From assembly GCF_042680685.1 (NCBI RefSeq), contig NZ_JBHUEA010000017.1, positions 20,010 through 84,009 of the forward strand: a stretch of DNA of 64,000 nucleotides, written 5' to 3'. This stretch comes from Amnibacterium endophyticum (lineage in GTDB: Bacteria; Actinomycetota; Actinomycetes; Actinomycetales; Microbacteriaceae). This document shows, one piece after another, positions 16,007-25,546 of the stretch (position 1 is its first letter; every line of letters starts with the position of its first letter). Below the pieces are notes generated by a model that saw nothing but the letters and a program-made list of their open reading frames with translations, had not been told where the DNA came from and did not search any database. Position numbers and translations under genes: made by a program.

Positions 16007-16903
16007 CTAGAAGCCGAGGCGGCCCAGCTGCTTGGGGTCGCGCTGCCACTCCTTCGCGACCTTCACGTGCAGGGAGAGGAAGACCTTCGAGCCGACCAGC
16101 GGCTCGATCTGGGCGCGGGCGGCGGTCCCGACCTCGCGCAGCCGCGCGCCCTTGCGGCCGATCATGATGATCCGCTGGCTGTCCCGCTCGACCCACACGT
16201 TCGCGTAGATCCGGGTCAGGCCGTCCTCCTCCTCGACGTCGTCGACGGTGACGGCGAGGGAGTGCGGCAGCTCCTCGCGGGCGCCGGCGAGCGCCGCCTC
16301 GCGGATCAGCTCGGCGATGCGCTGCTCGAGGGACTCGTCGGTCACGGCCTCCTCCGGGTACAGCGCCGGCCCCTCGGGCATGAGCGCGAGCGCCTCGGTC
16401 GCCAGCACGTCGAGCTGGATGCCGTCCTGCGCCGAGACGGGCACCACGGCCGCCCACTCCCCCATCGCGTCGACGGCGGCGAGCTGCTGCACCACCCGGT
16501 CGCGCGGCACCGCGTCCAGCTTCGTGACGACGGCGATCCGCTTCGCGCGCGGCGCCTCGTCCAGGCGCGCGTGGATGAACCGGTCGCCCGGCCCGATCGG
16601 CTCGCCCGCGGGCACGCAGAACCCGATCACGTCGACGTCCGCGAGCGTCGCGGCCACCACGTCGTTCAGCCGCTCCCCGAGCAGGGTGCGCGGGCGGTGC
16701 AGGCCCGGGGTGTCGACGACGACCAGCTGCCCGTCCGGCCGGGTGACGATGCCGCGGATCGCGCGGCGGGTCGTCTGCGGCTTCGGCGACGTGATCGCGA
16801 CCTTCTCGCCGACCATCGCGTTCATCAGCGTCGACTTGCCGACGTTCGGCCGCCCCACGAACGTGAGGAACCCGGAGCGGTAGCCGCCCTGCCGGTCGGT
16901 CAT
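16007..16903 (-). CDS. era: GTPase Era
   Basis: 298 residues, the standard Era length. It binds the 3' end of 16S rRNA and assists 30S maturation. The G domain shows G1 GRPNVGKST (residues 17-25), G3 DTPGL and G4 VTKLD; the C-terminal KH domain carries IMIGRKGARLREVG. The ATG at 16903 overlaps the preceding stop codon by four bases (ATGA), so it is the last gene of the HIT-phoH-ybeY-corC-era chain. Physically and functionally it belongs with ybeY, another 16S maturation factor. Confidence 0.97.
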   Translation of the reverse strand: MTDRQGGYRSGFLTFVGRPNVGKSTLMNAMVGEKVAITSPKPQTTRRAIRGIVTRPDGQLVVVDTPGLHRPRTLLGERLNDVVAATLADVDVIGFCVPAGEPIGPGDRFIHARLDEAPRAKRIAVVTKLDAVPRDRVVQQLAAVDAMGEWAAVVPVSAQDGIQLDVLATEALALMPEGPALYPEEAVTDESLEQRIAELIREAALAGAREELPHSLAVTVDDVEEEDGLTRIYANVWVERDSQRIIMIGRKGARLREVGTAARAQIEPLVGSKVFLSLHVKVAKEWQRDPKQLGRLGF

Positions 16904-18189
16904 GCGCCCACCATCCCGGCCGCGCCCTCCGGCTCGTCCTCGTGCACCAGCACCTCGACCAGCACCCGAGTGAGCCCGCGGCGGCGGCCCTCGATGTGAT
17001 CCGCGGTCAGCGCGAGCCCGTCCACCTCGACCCGGTCGCCCTGCATCGGCAGCCGGTCCAGGTGCTTCGTCAGCAGGCCACCGACCGAGTCGACGTCCTC
17101 GTCCTCCACCTCGCGGTCGAGCAGGTCCGACAGCTCGTCCAGCTGCATCCGCGCCGGCACGAGCCAGCGGTCGTCGCCGACCGGCTGCGCCTCGGGCGCG
17201 TTCCGGTCCGACTCGTCGGTGATCTCGCCCACCAGCTCCTCGATCAGGTCCTCCAGCGTCACGAGGCCGGCGATGCCGCCGTACTCGTCGACGACCATCG
17301 CCAGGTGGTTCGCCGCGGTCTGCATCTGGCGCAGCGTCTCGTCCGCCTTCTTCGAGTCGGGCACGAACAGCACCGGGCGGGCCAGCTCGGCCGCGGTCGG
17401 CGGCGTGCGGCGCGGCTGCTCGGTGAGCACCCGGGCGACGTCCCGCAGGTGCAGGACCCCGATGATGTCGTCGGCGTTGCGCGCCCGCACCGGGACCCGG
17501 GACAGCGCCCGGTCGAGCAGCACCCGCATCGCCTGATCGGCGGCCGTCCCGCCGTCCACGGTGACCATGTCGGTGCGCGGCACCATCACCTCGCGGATCA
17601 CGGTGTCGCCCCACTCGAAGATGGAGTGGATCAGCTCGCGGTCGTCCTGCTCGACGACCTGCGCCTCGGTCGCCTGGTCGACCATGCTGAGCAGCTGCTC
17701 CTCGCTGCTGATCGCGGCGTTGCGGGGGCGCCCGGGCGTGACGCGGTTGCCGATCAGGACCAGCAGGTCCGCGAGCGGCCCGAGCAGCAGCCGGGCGCCG
17801 CGCACCACCGGCGCCGCGGCGCGGAGGAGTCCACGCGGGTGCGCCCTGCCCACGCTGCGGGGGCTCGCGCCGACGAGCACGAACGAGACCGCGGTCATGA
17901 TCAGGGCGGCGACCAGCAGCGTCAGCCACGGGTTCTCGAACGCCGGCGCGACGGCCAGCGTCACCAGCACGGCCGCGGCGGTCTCCGCGAGCACGCGCAG
18001 GAAGTTCACCGCGTTGCCGTGCGCGCCGGCGTCCGCGGCGATCGCGAGCAGGGCGCCGCGGAACCGCGCGCGGAGCGCGGCCTCCTGCAGCTCGGCGCGC
18101 GACAGCGACACCATCGCGGAGTCGCACGCGGCCATGAGGCCGCCGAACGCCACGAGCAGGAACGCGGCGACGAGGAAGAGCGGGGTCAT
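16900..18189 (-). CDS. hemolysin/CorC-family CNNM transporter (HlyC/CorC)
   Basis: 429 residues. An N-terminal CNNM-type membrane domain of about four helices comes first, then a tandem CBS-domain pair (MVPRTDMVTVDGGTAADQAM and VVDEYGGIAGLVTLEDLIEE), then a C-terminal CorC/HlyC domain near residues 340-420. Relatives are implicated in Mg2+ or Co2+ efflux and resistance; the name hemolysin is historical. The N-terminal membrane part is shortish. Both ends overlap neighbours by four bases (ybeY stop and era start), so it is fully embedded in the operon. Confidence 0.92.
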   Translation of the reverse strand: MTPLFLVAAFLLVAFGGLMAACDSAMVSLSRAELQEAALRARFRGALLAIAADAGAHGNAVNFLRVLAETAAAVLVTLAVAPAFENPWLTLLVAALIMTAVSFVLVGASPRSVGRAHPRGLLRAAAPVVRGARLLLGPLADLLVLIGNRVTPGRPRNAAISSEEQLLSMVDQATEAQVVEQDDRELIHSIFEWGDTVIREVMVPRTDMVTVDGGTAADQAMRVLLDRALSRVPVRARNADDIIGVLHLRDVARVLTEQPRRTPPTAAELARPVLFVPDSKKADETLRQMQTAANHLAMVVDEYGGIAGLVTLEDLIEELVGEITDESDRNAPEAQPVGDDRWLVPARMQLDELSDLLDREVEDEDVDSVGGLLTKHLDRLPMQGDRVEVDGLALTADHIEGRRRGLTRVLVEVLVHEDEPEGAAGMVGA

Positions 18190-18665
18190 CGGGACTGGCG
18201 TCGCTGCTGCTGCCGCTCCTGCACGGCGAAGCCGACGAGGATGTCGCGCTGGATGCCGAACATCTCCCGCTCGTCCTGCGGCTCCGCGTGGTCGAAGCCG
18301 AGCAGGTGCAGCAGCCCGTGCGCGGTCAGCAGCTGGATCTCCTCCAGCGTGGAGTGGCCGGCGCCCTTCGCCTGCGACTCGGCCACCTGCGGGCACACGA
18401 CGATGTCGCCGAGCAGCCCGGGCGGGGTCGGCGCGTCGTCGGTGCCGGGCCGCAGCTCGTCCATCGGGAAGCTGAGCACGTCGGTCGGCCCCGGCTCGTC
18501 CATCCACTGCACGTGGAGCCGCTCCATGGCGGCCTCGTCGACGAACAGGATCGCGAGGTCCGCGTCGGGGTGCACGTGCAGCAGGTCGAGCCCGAAGGTG
18601 ACGAGCCGCTGCACGGCGGCCTCGTCGACCGCGAAGCCGGACTCGTTGTTGATCTCGATGCTCAC
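18186..18665 (-). CDS. ybeY: endoribonuclease YbeY (16S rRNA maturation factor)
   Basis: 159 residues. A zinc-dependent RNase involved in 16S 3'-end processing and ribosome quality control. The metal-binding signature HGLLHLLGFDH spans residues 116-126, and the DEPGPTDVLSFP block is also conserved. The start is the GTG at 18665, which overlaps the stop codon of a 13-codon open frame (GTGA) that itself overlaps another mini-ORF behind phoH (see 18662-18735). All three starts share the sequence RTGAGCRTCGRGA, so the ybeY 5' end appears to have been duplicated twice. Confidence 0.95.
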   Translation of the reverse strand: MSIEINNESGFAVDEAAVQRLVTFGLDLLHVHPDADLAILFVDEAAMERLHVQWMDEPGPTDVLSFPMDELRPGTDDAPTPPGLLGDIVVCPQVAESQAKGAGHSTLEEIQLLTAHGLLHLLGFDHAEPQDEREMFGIQRDILVGFAVQERQQQRRQSR

Positions 18666-18703
18666 CGCACGACTCCTGAGCCCGCGTCGGTCTCGATGCT
18701 CAT
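18662..18703 (-). other. 13-codon mini-ORF overlapping the ybeY start
   Basis: ATG-initiated frame reading MSIETDAGSGVVR, whose TGA overlaps the ybeY GTG by four bases (GTGA). Its first codons repeat those of ybeY (MSIEIN). The product probably has no role of its own; the frame can hand terminating ribosomes to ybeY. Confidence 0.6.
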
Positions 18704-18731
18704 GCGCCCGCCCCCGTGCCGGTCCCGACGC

Positions 18732-18735
<4 letters not shown>
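18700..18735 (-). other. 11-codon mini-ORF linking phoH to the next mini-ORF
   Basis: ATG-initiated frame reading MSVGTGTGAGA. Its ATG overlaps the phoH stop (ATGA, 18732-18735) and its own TGA overlaps the ATG of the following mini-ORF (18700-18703). Together these bridge the 66-base gap between phoH and ybeY with unbroken stop-start overlaps. Confidence 0.6.
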
Positions 18736-19897
<1,162 letters not shown>

Positions 19898-19901
<4 letters not shown>

Positions 19902-20299
19902 GAGGTCCGTTCTGCGGGTTCGGGCATGCCCGCGGTCATCGTGCCCTCGCCGAGGTCGTAGGCGGTGCTCGCGAGGACGTGCGCGTGGACGTGGAAGACG
20001 GTCTGGCCGGCACCGGCGCCGGTGTTGAAGATCAGTCGGAAGTCGGTGGCCCCCTGCTGCGCCGCGGCGAGACGGGCGACCTCGACCATGTGCGCGAGCA
20101 GCTTCGGGTCGTCCGCCGCGAGCGCGACGACGTCCGGGTACGCCTGCGTCTTCGGGATCACGAGCAGGTGGATCGGCGCCTGCGGGTTGATGTCGCGGAG
20201 CACGAAGACGTCCTCCGTCGACAGCAGGACCTCGCCCGGGATCTCGCCGCGCAGGATGCGCGTGAACACCGAGGGCTCCGTGCTCGCGTGCTCCGCCAT
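19898..20299 (-). CDS. HIT-family protein (histidine triad nucleotide hydrolase)
   Basis: 133 residues. The catalytic histidine triad is HVHAH at residues 103-107, and the N-terminus SVFTRILRGEIPGEVLLSTEDV is typical of HinT. These enzymes hydrolyse nucleoside phosphoramidates and aminoacyl-adenylates. It is the first gene of the phoH-ybeY-corC-era unit. A TACGCT hexamer (20308-20313) ends 8 bases before the ATG, so the operon transcript may be leaderless or nearly so. It is divergent from argG, only 83 bases away. Confidence 0.94.
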
Positions 20300-20307
20300 G
20301 GCCGAAG

Positions 20308-20313
20308 AGCGTA
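20308..20313 (-). promoter_or_regulatory. -10 hexamer of the HIT-phoH-ybeY-corC-era operon
   Basis: TACGCT, 8 bases before the HIT-gene ATG. It lies back to back with the argG -10 at 20369-20374. Confidence 0.5.
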
Positions 20314-20368
20314 CCCGCGCGCACCCCGGGGGCGCTGCCCGCGCGGGAAGGCGGAGCGCGCCTGCCGG

Positions 20369-20374
20369 TAGCGT
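20369..20374 (+). promoter_or_regulatory. -10 hexamer of argG
   Basis: TAGCGT, 8 bases before the argG GTG; leaderless spacing. Confidence 0.5.
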
Positions 20375-20382
20375 CTCGTCCC

Positions 20383-21798
20383 GTGTCGAAGATCCTCTCG
20401 GACCTGCCCGTCGGCGAGCGCGTCGGCATCGCCTTCTCCGGGGGCCTGGACACCTCCGTCGCGGTGGCCTGGATGCGCGAGCAGGGCGCCGTGCCCTTCG
20501 CCTACACGGCGGACCTCGGCCAGTACGACGAGACGGACCTCTCCGCGCTGCCGGACCGCGCCCGCTCCTACGGCGCCGAGGGCGCGCGGCTCGTCGACTG
20601 CCGCGCGGCGCTCGTGGAGGAGGGCCTCGCCGCCCTCGCCTGCGGCGCGTTCCACATCCGCGCCGGCGGCATGCCCTACTTCAACACCACGCCCCTCGGC
20701 CGCGCGGTCACCGGCACGATGCTCGTGCGCGCGATGGCGGACGACGGCGTCTCCATCTGGGGCGACGGCTCCACCTTCAAGGGCAACGACATCGAGCGCT
20801 TCTACCGCTACGGGCTGCTCGCGAACCCGGACCTGCGCATCTACAAGCCGTGGCTCGACCGCCGGTTCGTCGGCGAGCTCGGCGGCCGCGCGGAGATGTC
20901 CGCCTGGCTGACCGAGCGCGGGCTGCCCTACCGGGCCAGCGCCGAGAAGGCGTACTCGACCGACGCGAACATCTGGGGCGCCACGCACGAGGCGAAGAAG
21001 CTGGAGGACCTCGACGCCTCCATCGAGCTCGTCGAGCCGATCATGGGCGTGAAGGCCACCGACCCCTCCGTCGAGATCGCGACCGAGGACGTGACCGTCG
21101 GCTTCGAGGAGGGGCGGCCGGTGTCGATCGGCGGGCGCCGCTTCGACGACGCGGTCGCGCTGGTGCAGGAGGCGAACGCGGTCGGCGGCCGGCACGGCCT
21201 CGGCATGACGGACCAGATCGAGAACCGCATCATCGAGGCGAAGAGCCGCGGCATCTACGAGGCGCCGGGCATGGCGCTGCTGTTCCTCGCCTACGAGCGG
21301 CTCGTGAGCGCGATCCACAACGAGGACGTGCTCGCCTCCTACATGACGGAGGGCCGCCGGCTCGGCCGCCTGCTCTACGAGGGCCGCTGGCTCGAGCCGC
21401 AGTCGCTGATGCTGCGCCAGTCGCTGACGCGCTGGGTGGGCCTGCCGATCACCGGCGAGGTGACGATCCGGCTGCGCCGCGGGAACGACTGGACGATCCT
21501 CGACACCGTCTCGCCGAACGCGACGTACCACCCCGACCGCCTGTCGATGGAGCGCACGGAGGACGCGGCCTTCAGCCCGGACGACCGGATCGGCCAGCTG
21601 ACGATGCGGAACCTCGACCTGGCCGACTCGCGCTCGAAGCTCGAGTTCTTCGACGGCCACGCGGTGCTCGGCTCCACGGTCGCGGACCTCGTCGGCGACC
21701 TGACCCCCGGCCGTGCGTCGCACATCGCGAGCTCGGGCAAGGACGACTCCGCCGAGGACGCCCTCGACGCCGCGGCGATGGAGTTCGGCACCGACTGA
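20383..21798 (+). CDS. argG: argininosuccinate synthase
   Basis: 471 residues, the longer ArgG subtype (type 2, E. coli-like) rather than the roughly 400-residue form. It joins citrulline and aspartate using ATP in arginine synthesis. The ATP PP-loop is AFSGGLDTSVAVAW near residue 18; other family blocks are YTADLGQYDE and WGDGSTFKGNDIERFYRYG. The GTG at 20383 has no ribosome site but a TAGCGT hexamer 8 bases away. It is a single gene, far from other arg genes in this window; the 121 bases after it contain several CGAATC/GATTCG motifs and no clear terminator. Confidence 0.97.
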   Translation: MSKILSDLPVGERVGIAFSGGLDTSVAVAWMREQGAVPFAYTADLGQYDETDLSALPDRARSYGAEGARLVDCRAALVEEGLAALACGAFHIRAGGMPYFNTTPLGRAVTGTMLVRAMADDGVSIWGDGSTFKGNDIERFYRYGLLANPDLRIYKPWLDRRFVGELGGRAEMSAWLTERGLPYRASAEKAYSTDANIWGATHEAKKLEDLDASIELVEPIMGVKATDPSVEIATEDVTVGFEEGRPVSIGGRRFDDAVALVQEANAVGGRHGLGMTDQIENRIIEAKSRGIYEAPGMALLFLAYERLVSAIHNEDVLASYMTEGRRLGRLLYEGRWLEPQSLMLRQSLTRWVGLPITGEVTIRLRRGNDWTILDTVSPNATYHPDRLSMERTEDAAFSPDDRIGQLTMRNLDLADSRSKLEFFDGHAVLGSTVADLVGDLTPGRASHIASSGKDDSAEDALDAAAMEFGTD

Positions 21799-21919
21799 CC
21801 CGCGATCGCGTCCGCGCGCGCATTCGCTCGCACCGCCCGCGGATTCGCCGCACAGTGCCGGAATCGCCCGCCAGCAGCGCCGAATCCGTGACCTGGCTCC
21901 GAATACGCGGACGGCGGGG

Positions 21920-22618
21920 TCAGGGCCAGCGCGGGGCGAGGAGCGCCGCGAGCGCGGCGGGGCCCGCGGTCGAGGTGCGCAGCACGTGCGGGCCGAGGCG
22001 CGCGCGGGCCGCGCCCGCCGCGTCGAAGGCCGCGAGCTCCTCGGGGGCGATGCCGCCCTCCGGGCCGACGACGAGGGTCGCGTCGCCGGGCGGGAGGTCC
22101 GCGATCCGCACGGGCGCGCCCGGCTCGAGCACGACGAGCCCGGGCAGCGCCGCGACCTCGGCGGTCGAACGCAGCGGCAGGACCTCCGCGGCCCACGGGC
22201 GCATCGCCTGCTTGCCCGCCTCCCGAGCGATCGCCGCCCAGCGCTCCCGGCCCGACTCGACCTTCGCGCCGGTCCAGCGGCTCACGCTCCGCGTCGCCTG
22301 CCACGGGACGATCGCGGCGACGCCGAGCTCGACCGCGGCCTGCACCGCCTGCTCGTCGCGGCCGCCCTTCGCGAGCGCCTGCACCAGCGTGATCCTGGGG
22401 CTCGGCTCCGGCTCCTCGCGGAGGTCCAGCACGCGCAGCTCGACGCGGTCCCGGGCGACGGCGACCGCCTCCGCGTCCGCGGTGCGGCCGCGCCCGTCGC
22501 CCACGACGACCCGCTCCCCCGCGCGCAGGCGGGCGACCTGCGCCGCGTGCCGCGCCTCCTCGCCCGTCAGCTCCGCGTGCTCGGCGGAGAGCGCGGTCGC
22601 GAGGTAGAAGTGCGCCAT
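21920..22618 (-). CDS. rsmE: 16S rRNA (uracil(1498)-N(3))-methyltransferase
   Basis: 232 residues. A SPOUT-class methyltransferase that modifies U1498 in the decoding region of 16S rRNA. The N-terminal PUA-like part contains LTGEEARHAAQVARLRAGE; the trefoil-knot SAM site is seen as VVGPEGGIAPEE and the C-terminal LGPHVLRTSTAG (usual form LGxxILRTETA, so Ser replaces Glu here). It follows dnaJ on the same strand, a common actinobacterial order, but the two are separated by 169 bases that hold three 33-bp repeats. Confidence 0.93.
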   Translation of the reverse strand: MAHFYLATALSAEHAELTGEEARHAAQVARLRAGERVVVGDGRGRTADAEAVAVARDRVELRVLDLREEPEPSPRITLVQALAKGGRDEQAVQAAVELGVAAIVPWQATRSVSRWTGAKVESGRERWAAIAREAGKQAMRPWAAEVLPLRSTAEVAALPGLVVLEPGAPVRIADLPPGDATLVVGPEGGIAPEELAAFDAAGAARARLGPHVLRTSTAGPAALAALLAPRWP

Positions 22619-22629
22619 CAGCGTGCGGG

Positions 22630-22736
22630 GGTGGTCTCGAGGCTCGCTGCGCTCGCACCTCGACCAGCGGAAAGGCTCGCTGCGCTCGCACCTCGACCAG
22701 CGCAGAGGCTCGCTGCGCTCGCACCTCGACCAGCGG
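22630..22736. repeat. three tandem 33-bp palindromic repeat units
   Basis: Identical 29-base cores starting at 22641, 22674 and 22707 give an exact 33-base period; each core begins GGCTCGCTGCGCTCGCACCT and ends CGACCAGCG. Unit 1 has an extra 5' part (GGTGGTCTCGA) that pairs with CCTCGACCA. No spacer sequence lies between the units and no cas genes are nearby, so this is not CRISPR. It resembles the short dispersed palindromic repeats I know from Microbacteriaceae genomes; two degenerate units lie at 15927-15997. Confidence 0.92.
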
Positions 22737-22787
22737 CGCGGGAGCGGGCCCGCCCGGGATCCGGGGCGGACGGGAGCGCGGGGAGCA

Positions 22788-23882
22788 TCAGACGCCGAGG
22801 AAGCGGTCGCGCAGCTTCGTGAAGAGGCCCTGCTGGAAGTGCGCGAACTGCGGCGGCTGCGCCTTGCGGCGGCCGGCGAACTGCCGGATCAGCTCGCGCT
22901 CCTTGTGGTCCAGCTTCGTCGGCGTCAGCACCTGCACGCCGACCTTCAGGTCGCCGCGCCCGCCGCCGCGCAGCCGGGTGATCCCGCGGCCCGCGATCGT
23001 CAGCACGTCGGCGCTCTGCACGCCGGGCCGCACCTCGAGGTCCACGGGCCCGTCGAGCGAGTCGAGCGTGATCGTGGTGCCGAGGATCGCGTCGCTCATC
23101 TGCACCTCCAGCGTCGCGAGCAGGTCGTCGCCCGCCCGGCTGAAGGTGTCGTGGTGCCGCACCTTGATCTCGAGGTACAGGTCGCCGGCCGGGCCGCCGG
23201 CCTGACCGATCTCGCCCTGGCCCGCCAGCTGCAGCCGGAGGCCGGTCTCGACGCCCGCGGGGATGTCGACGGCAACCGTCTTGCGCGCGCGCACCCGGCC
23301 CTGGCCGGCGCAGTTCGTGCACGGGTAGGGGATGACGGTGCCGTAGCCGCGGCAGACCGTGCAGGGGCTCGCCGTCATCACGTTGCCGAGCAGGGAGCGG
23401 ACCGTGCGCTGGATCTGGCCCGACCCGTGGCAGATGTCGCAGGTGCGGACGGTGGTGCCGGGCTGGGTGCAGGCGCCGTCGCAGACGTCGCAGAGCACGG
23501 CGGTGTCGATCTCGAGGTCGCGGTGCACGCCGAAGACCACGTCCTGCAGGTCGATCTCGACGCGCAGCAGGGCGTCCTGGCCGCGCTCCTGCCGCGACTT
23601 CGGGCCAGCGGCGCGGCCGCCGCCCCCGCCGAAGAACGTCTCGAAGATGTCCCCGAAGCCGAACTGCTGGCCGCCGCCCGAGCCGCCGAGGTCGTACTCC
23701 TGGCGCTGCCGCGGGTCCGACAGCACGTCGTAGGCGTGCGTGACGTCCTTGAACCGCTCCGCCGCGTCGGCGCCGGGGTTCACGTCGGGGTGCAGCTGGC
23801 GCGCCAGCCGCCGGTAGGCCTTCTTGATGTCGTCGGCGGAGGCGTCGCGGGCGACGCCCAGCACCTCGTAGTGGTCAGCCAC
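22788..23882 (-). CDS. dnaJ: chaperone protein DnaJ
   Basis: 364 residues, complete type I Hsp40. The J domain has the HPD motif (ARQLHPDVNPG, near residue 33), followed by a Gly-rich linker, a zinc-binding central region with CDVCDGAC, CDICHGSG, CTVCRGYG and CTNCAGQG (the first repeat ends in GAC instead of GxG), and two C-terminal substrate-binding subdomains. It stimulates DnaK ATPase activity. It lies 60 bases downstream of hrcA, the usual order for the second DnaJ of actinobacteria, and so is probably under HrcA/CIRCE control. Confidence 0.96.
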   Translation of the reverse strand: MADHYEVLGVARDASADDIKKAYRRLARQLHPDVNPGADAAERFKDVTHAYDVLSDPRQRQEYDLGGSGGGQQFGFGDIFETFFGGGGGRAAGPKSRQERGQDALLRVEIDLQDVVFGVHRDLEIDTAVLCDVCDGACTQPGTTVRTCDICHGSGQIQRTVRSLLGNVMTASPCTVCRGYGTVIPYPCTNCAGQGRVRARKTVAVDIPAGVETGLRLQLAGQGEIGQAGGPAGDLYLEIKVRHHDTFSRAGDDLLATLEVQMSDAILGTTITLDSLDGPVDLEVRPGVQSADVLTIAGRGITRLRGGGRGDLKVGVQVLTPTKLDHKERELIRQFAGRRKAQPPQFAHFQQGLFTKLRDRFLGV

Positions 23883-23942
23883 AGCGGTTCCTCCTCCCGC
23901 CTGCGCGGGACGTGCGGGGCCGCCTCGCGGCGGCGGGTCGGA

Positions 23943-24977
23943 TCACTCCTCGCCGAGGAGTCTGGAGAGGTAGCGGGCGACGGCGCGGATCGCGCCGATG
24001 TTGCCCGAGTAGTCCATGCGGGTGGGCCCGAGCACCCCGATGCGGGCGAGCCCGCCGGCCTGGGAACGGTAGCCGCCCGCGAGGATCGACGCCTCCGCGA
24101 GGCCCTCGGAGGGGTTCTCGCGGCCGATCGAGACGGACACGCCCCGCCCGTCGAGCTCCATCTCGCGGAAGAGGCGCAGCAGCACCACCTGCTCCTCGAT
24201 CGCCTCGAGGACGGGGAGGATGCTGCCCGGGAAGTCGCGCTCGGTGCGCGCGAGGTTGGCGGCGCCCGCCATGACGAGCCGGTCCTGCCGACGGTCGTCG
24301 ACGGCCTCGGCGAGCGCGGCGCCGATCCGGTCGAGGACGCCCCGGCGCGCCGGCGGCAGCGCCTCGCCCACCGCCGCGAGCGCGGGCGGGACGTCCGCGA
24401 TGAGCCGGCCCACCAGCGTGCCGTTGATCCGGGCGCGCAGGTCGGCGAGCGCCTCGTCGTCCAGCTGGTCCCGGTGCTCCGGCGCGAGCTCGACGACGCG
24501 CTGGTCCACGCGGCCGGAGTCCGTGATGAGCACGACGAGCAGGCGGGCCGATGACAGCAGCACGAGCTCGACGTGCCGGACGTAGGAGCGGGGCACGACC
24601 GGTACCTGCACCAGCGCGACCTGGTTCGTCAGCTGGGCGAGCACCCGGACGGTGCGGCCGAGCAGCTCGTCGAGGTCGACGCCGCCCTCGAGGAACGCCC
24701 GGATCGCGACCCGCTGCGCCGGGCTCAGGGCCCGCACCTCGGCGAGGTGGTCGACGAAGAGGCGGTAGCCCTTGTCGGTCGGCACGCGCCCGCTGGAGGT
24801 GTGCGGCGCAGCGATCAGGCCGTCCTCCTCGAGCGCCGCCATGTCGTTGCGGATCGTCGCGGCCGAGACGCCGAAGGCATGCCGATCCACGATGGTCTTC
24901 GAGCCCACCGGCTCGCGCGAGGCGACGTAGTCCTGCACGATCACGCGCAGCACCTCCAGCCCCCGCTCCGAGACCAT
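23943..24977 (-). CDS. hrcA: heat-inducible transcription repressor HrcA
   Basis: 344 residues, normal length. The N-terminal winged helix (GLEVLRVIVQDYVASREPVG and SAATIRNDMAALEEDGLI) binds CIRCE operators; the remainder forms the dimerisation and GAF-like core, with the conserved SGRVPTDKGYRLFVD block. It represses chaperone genes and usually itself. The ATG at 24977 has a GGAGGGAG site, and a CIRCE-like inverted repeat sits 14 bases upstream of it (24991-25017), so autoregulation together with dnaJ is likely. Confidence 0.96.
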   Translation of the reverse strand: MVSERGLEVLRVIVQDYVASREPVGSKTIVDRHAFGVSAATIRNDMAALEEDGLIAAPHTSSGRVPTDKGYRLFVDHLAEVRALSPAQRVAIRAFLEGGVDLDELLGRTVRVLAQLTNQVALVQVPVVPRSYVRHVELVLLSSARLLVVLITDSGRVDQRVVELAPEHRDQLDDEALADLRARINGTLVGRLIADVPPALAAVGEALPPARRGVLDRIGAALAEAVDDRRQDRLVMAGAANLARTERDFPGSILPVLEAIEEQVVLLRLFREMELDGRGVSVSIGRENPSEGLAEASILAGGYRSQAGGLARIGVLGPTRMDYSGNIGAIRAVARYLSRLLGEE

Positions 24978-24990
24978 CCCGCTCCCTCCG

Positions 24991-25017
24991 CTGGCACTCC
25001 CCGATCCTGACTGCCAA
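24991..25017. promoter_or_regulatory. CIRCE-like HrcA operator
   Basis: On the hrcA strand the site reads TTGGCAGTC, 9 bases, GAGTGCCAG. The spacing of 9 is exactly that of CIRCE (TTAGCACTC-N9-GAGTGCTAA), with 7 of 9 matches in each half. It lies between the candidate -10 (TACGAT, 25017-25022) and the hrcA ribosome site, the position expected for autorepression. Confidence 0.75.
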
Positions 25018-25022
25018 TCGTA
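25017..25022 (-). promoter_or_regulatory. -10 hexamer of hrcA-dnaJ
   Basis: TACGAT, abutting the CIRCE-like operator, so bound HrcA would cover the start point. Confidence 0.5.
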
Positions 25023-25065
25023 CCGAAGGGGCTCCGGCCTCTGGCGCGACCGGTCCGCGGATCGC

Positions 25066-25071
25066 TACCCT
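25066..25071 (+). promoter_or_regulatory. -10 hexamer of the DUF4870 cluster
   Basis: TACCCT, about 45 bases before the first DUF4870 gene, which has its own GAGGAGGG ribosome site, so this message has a leader. Confidence 0.4.
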
Positions 25072-25115
25072 GAGCGTCACCCGAAAGGACCGCCGAGCGC
25101 GACGAGGAGGGCACG

Positions 25116-25526
25116 ATGTCGGCCCCGTCCCCTGCCAGGCCGCCGCTGTCCGACGCCGACGAACGCCTCTACGCCTCCCTCGCGCACTTCGGCAACATCG
25201 TCGGCTTCCTGCCGTCGCTGCTGGTCCTCGTGATCCTCGGCGGCCGCGGCGCCTTCGTGCGCAGCGAGTCGCGGGAGGCGCTGAACTTCTCGCTCACGGC
25301 GCTGATCGCCTGGGTCGGGCTCGCGATCCTCGGGCAGATCCTCGATCTCGTCGGCCGCGCGCTGCCCGTCGCCGTCGCCCTCGTGCCCGACCTGCTCGGC
25401 TTCCTCGTCGGCCTCGCCCAGCTCGCCGTCTGGGTCGTGGTCGTCGTGCTCTCGATCATCGCCGGGCTGCGCGTGCAGCACGGCGGCGGCTACCGCTATC
25501 CCATCGCCCTGCGCCTCGTGCGCTGA
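25116..25526 (+). CDS. DUF4870 membrane protein (copy 1)
   Basis: 136 residues with about three or four membrane helices. The family pattern is an N-terminal LSDADERLYASLAHFGNIVG, a short loop with FVRSESREALNFSLT and a C-terminal YRYPIALRLVR. DUF4870 proteins (Tic20-like fold) have no established biochemical role. First of three tandem paralogues on this strand, each preceded by its own ribosome site; copies 2 and 3 are more alike to each other than to this one. It is 20 bases from copy 2 and divergent from hrcA. Confidence 0.87.
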   Translation: MSAPSPARPPLSDADERLYASLAHFGNIVGFLPSLLVLVILGGRGAFVRSESREALNFSLTALIAWVGLAILGQILDLVGRALPVAVALVPDLLGFLVGLAQLAVWVVVVVLSIIAGLRVQHGGGYRYPIALRLVR

Positions 25527-25546
25527 ACCGGAAGAGGACCACACCC

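Noticed and set aside
22630..22736. CRISPR array
   Set aside because: Three direct repeats without spacers and no cas genes within the window.
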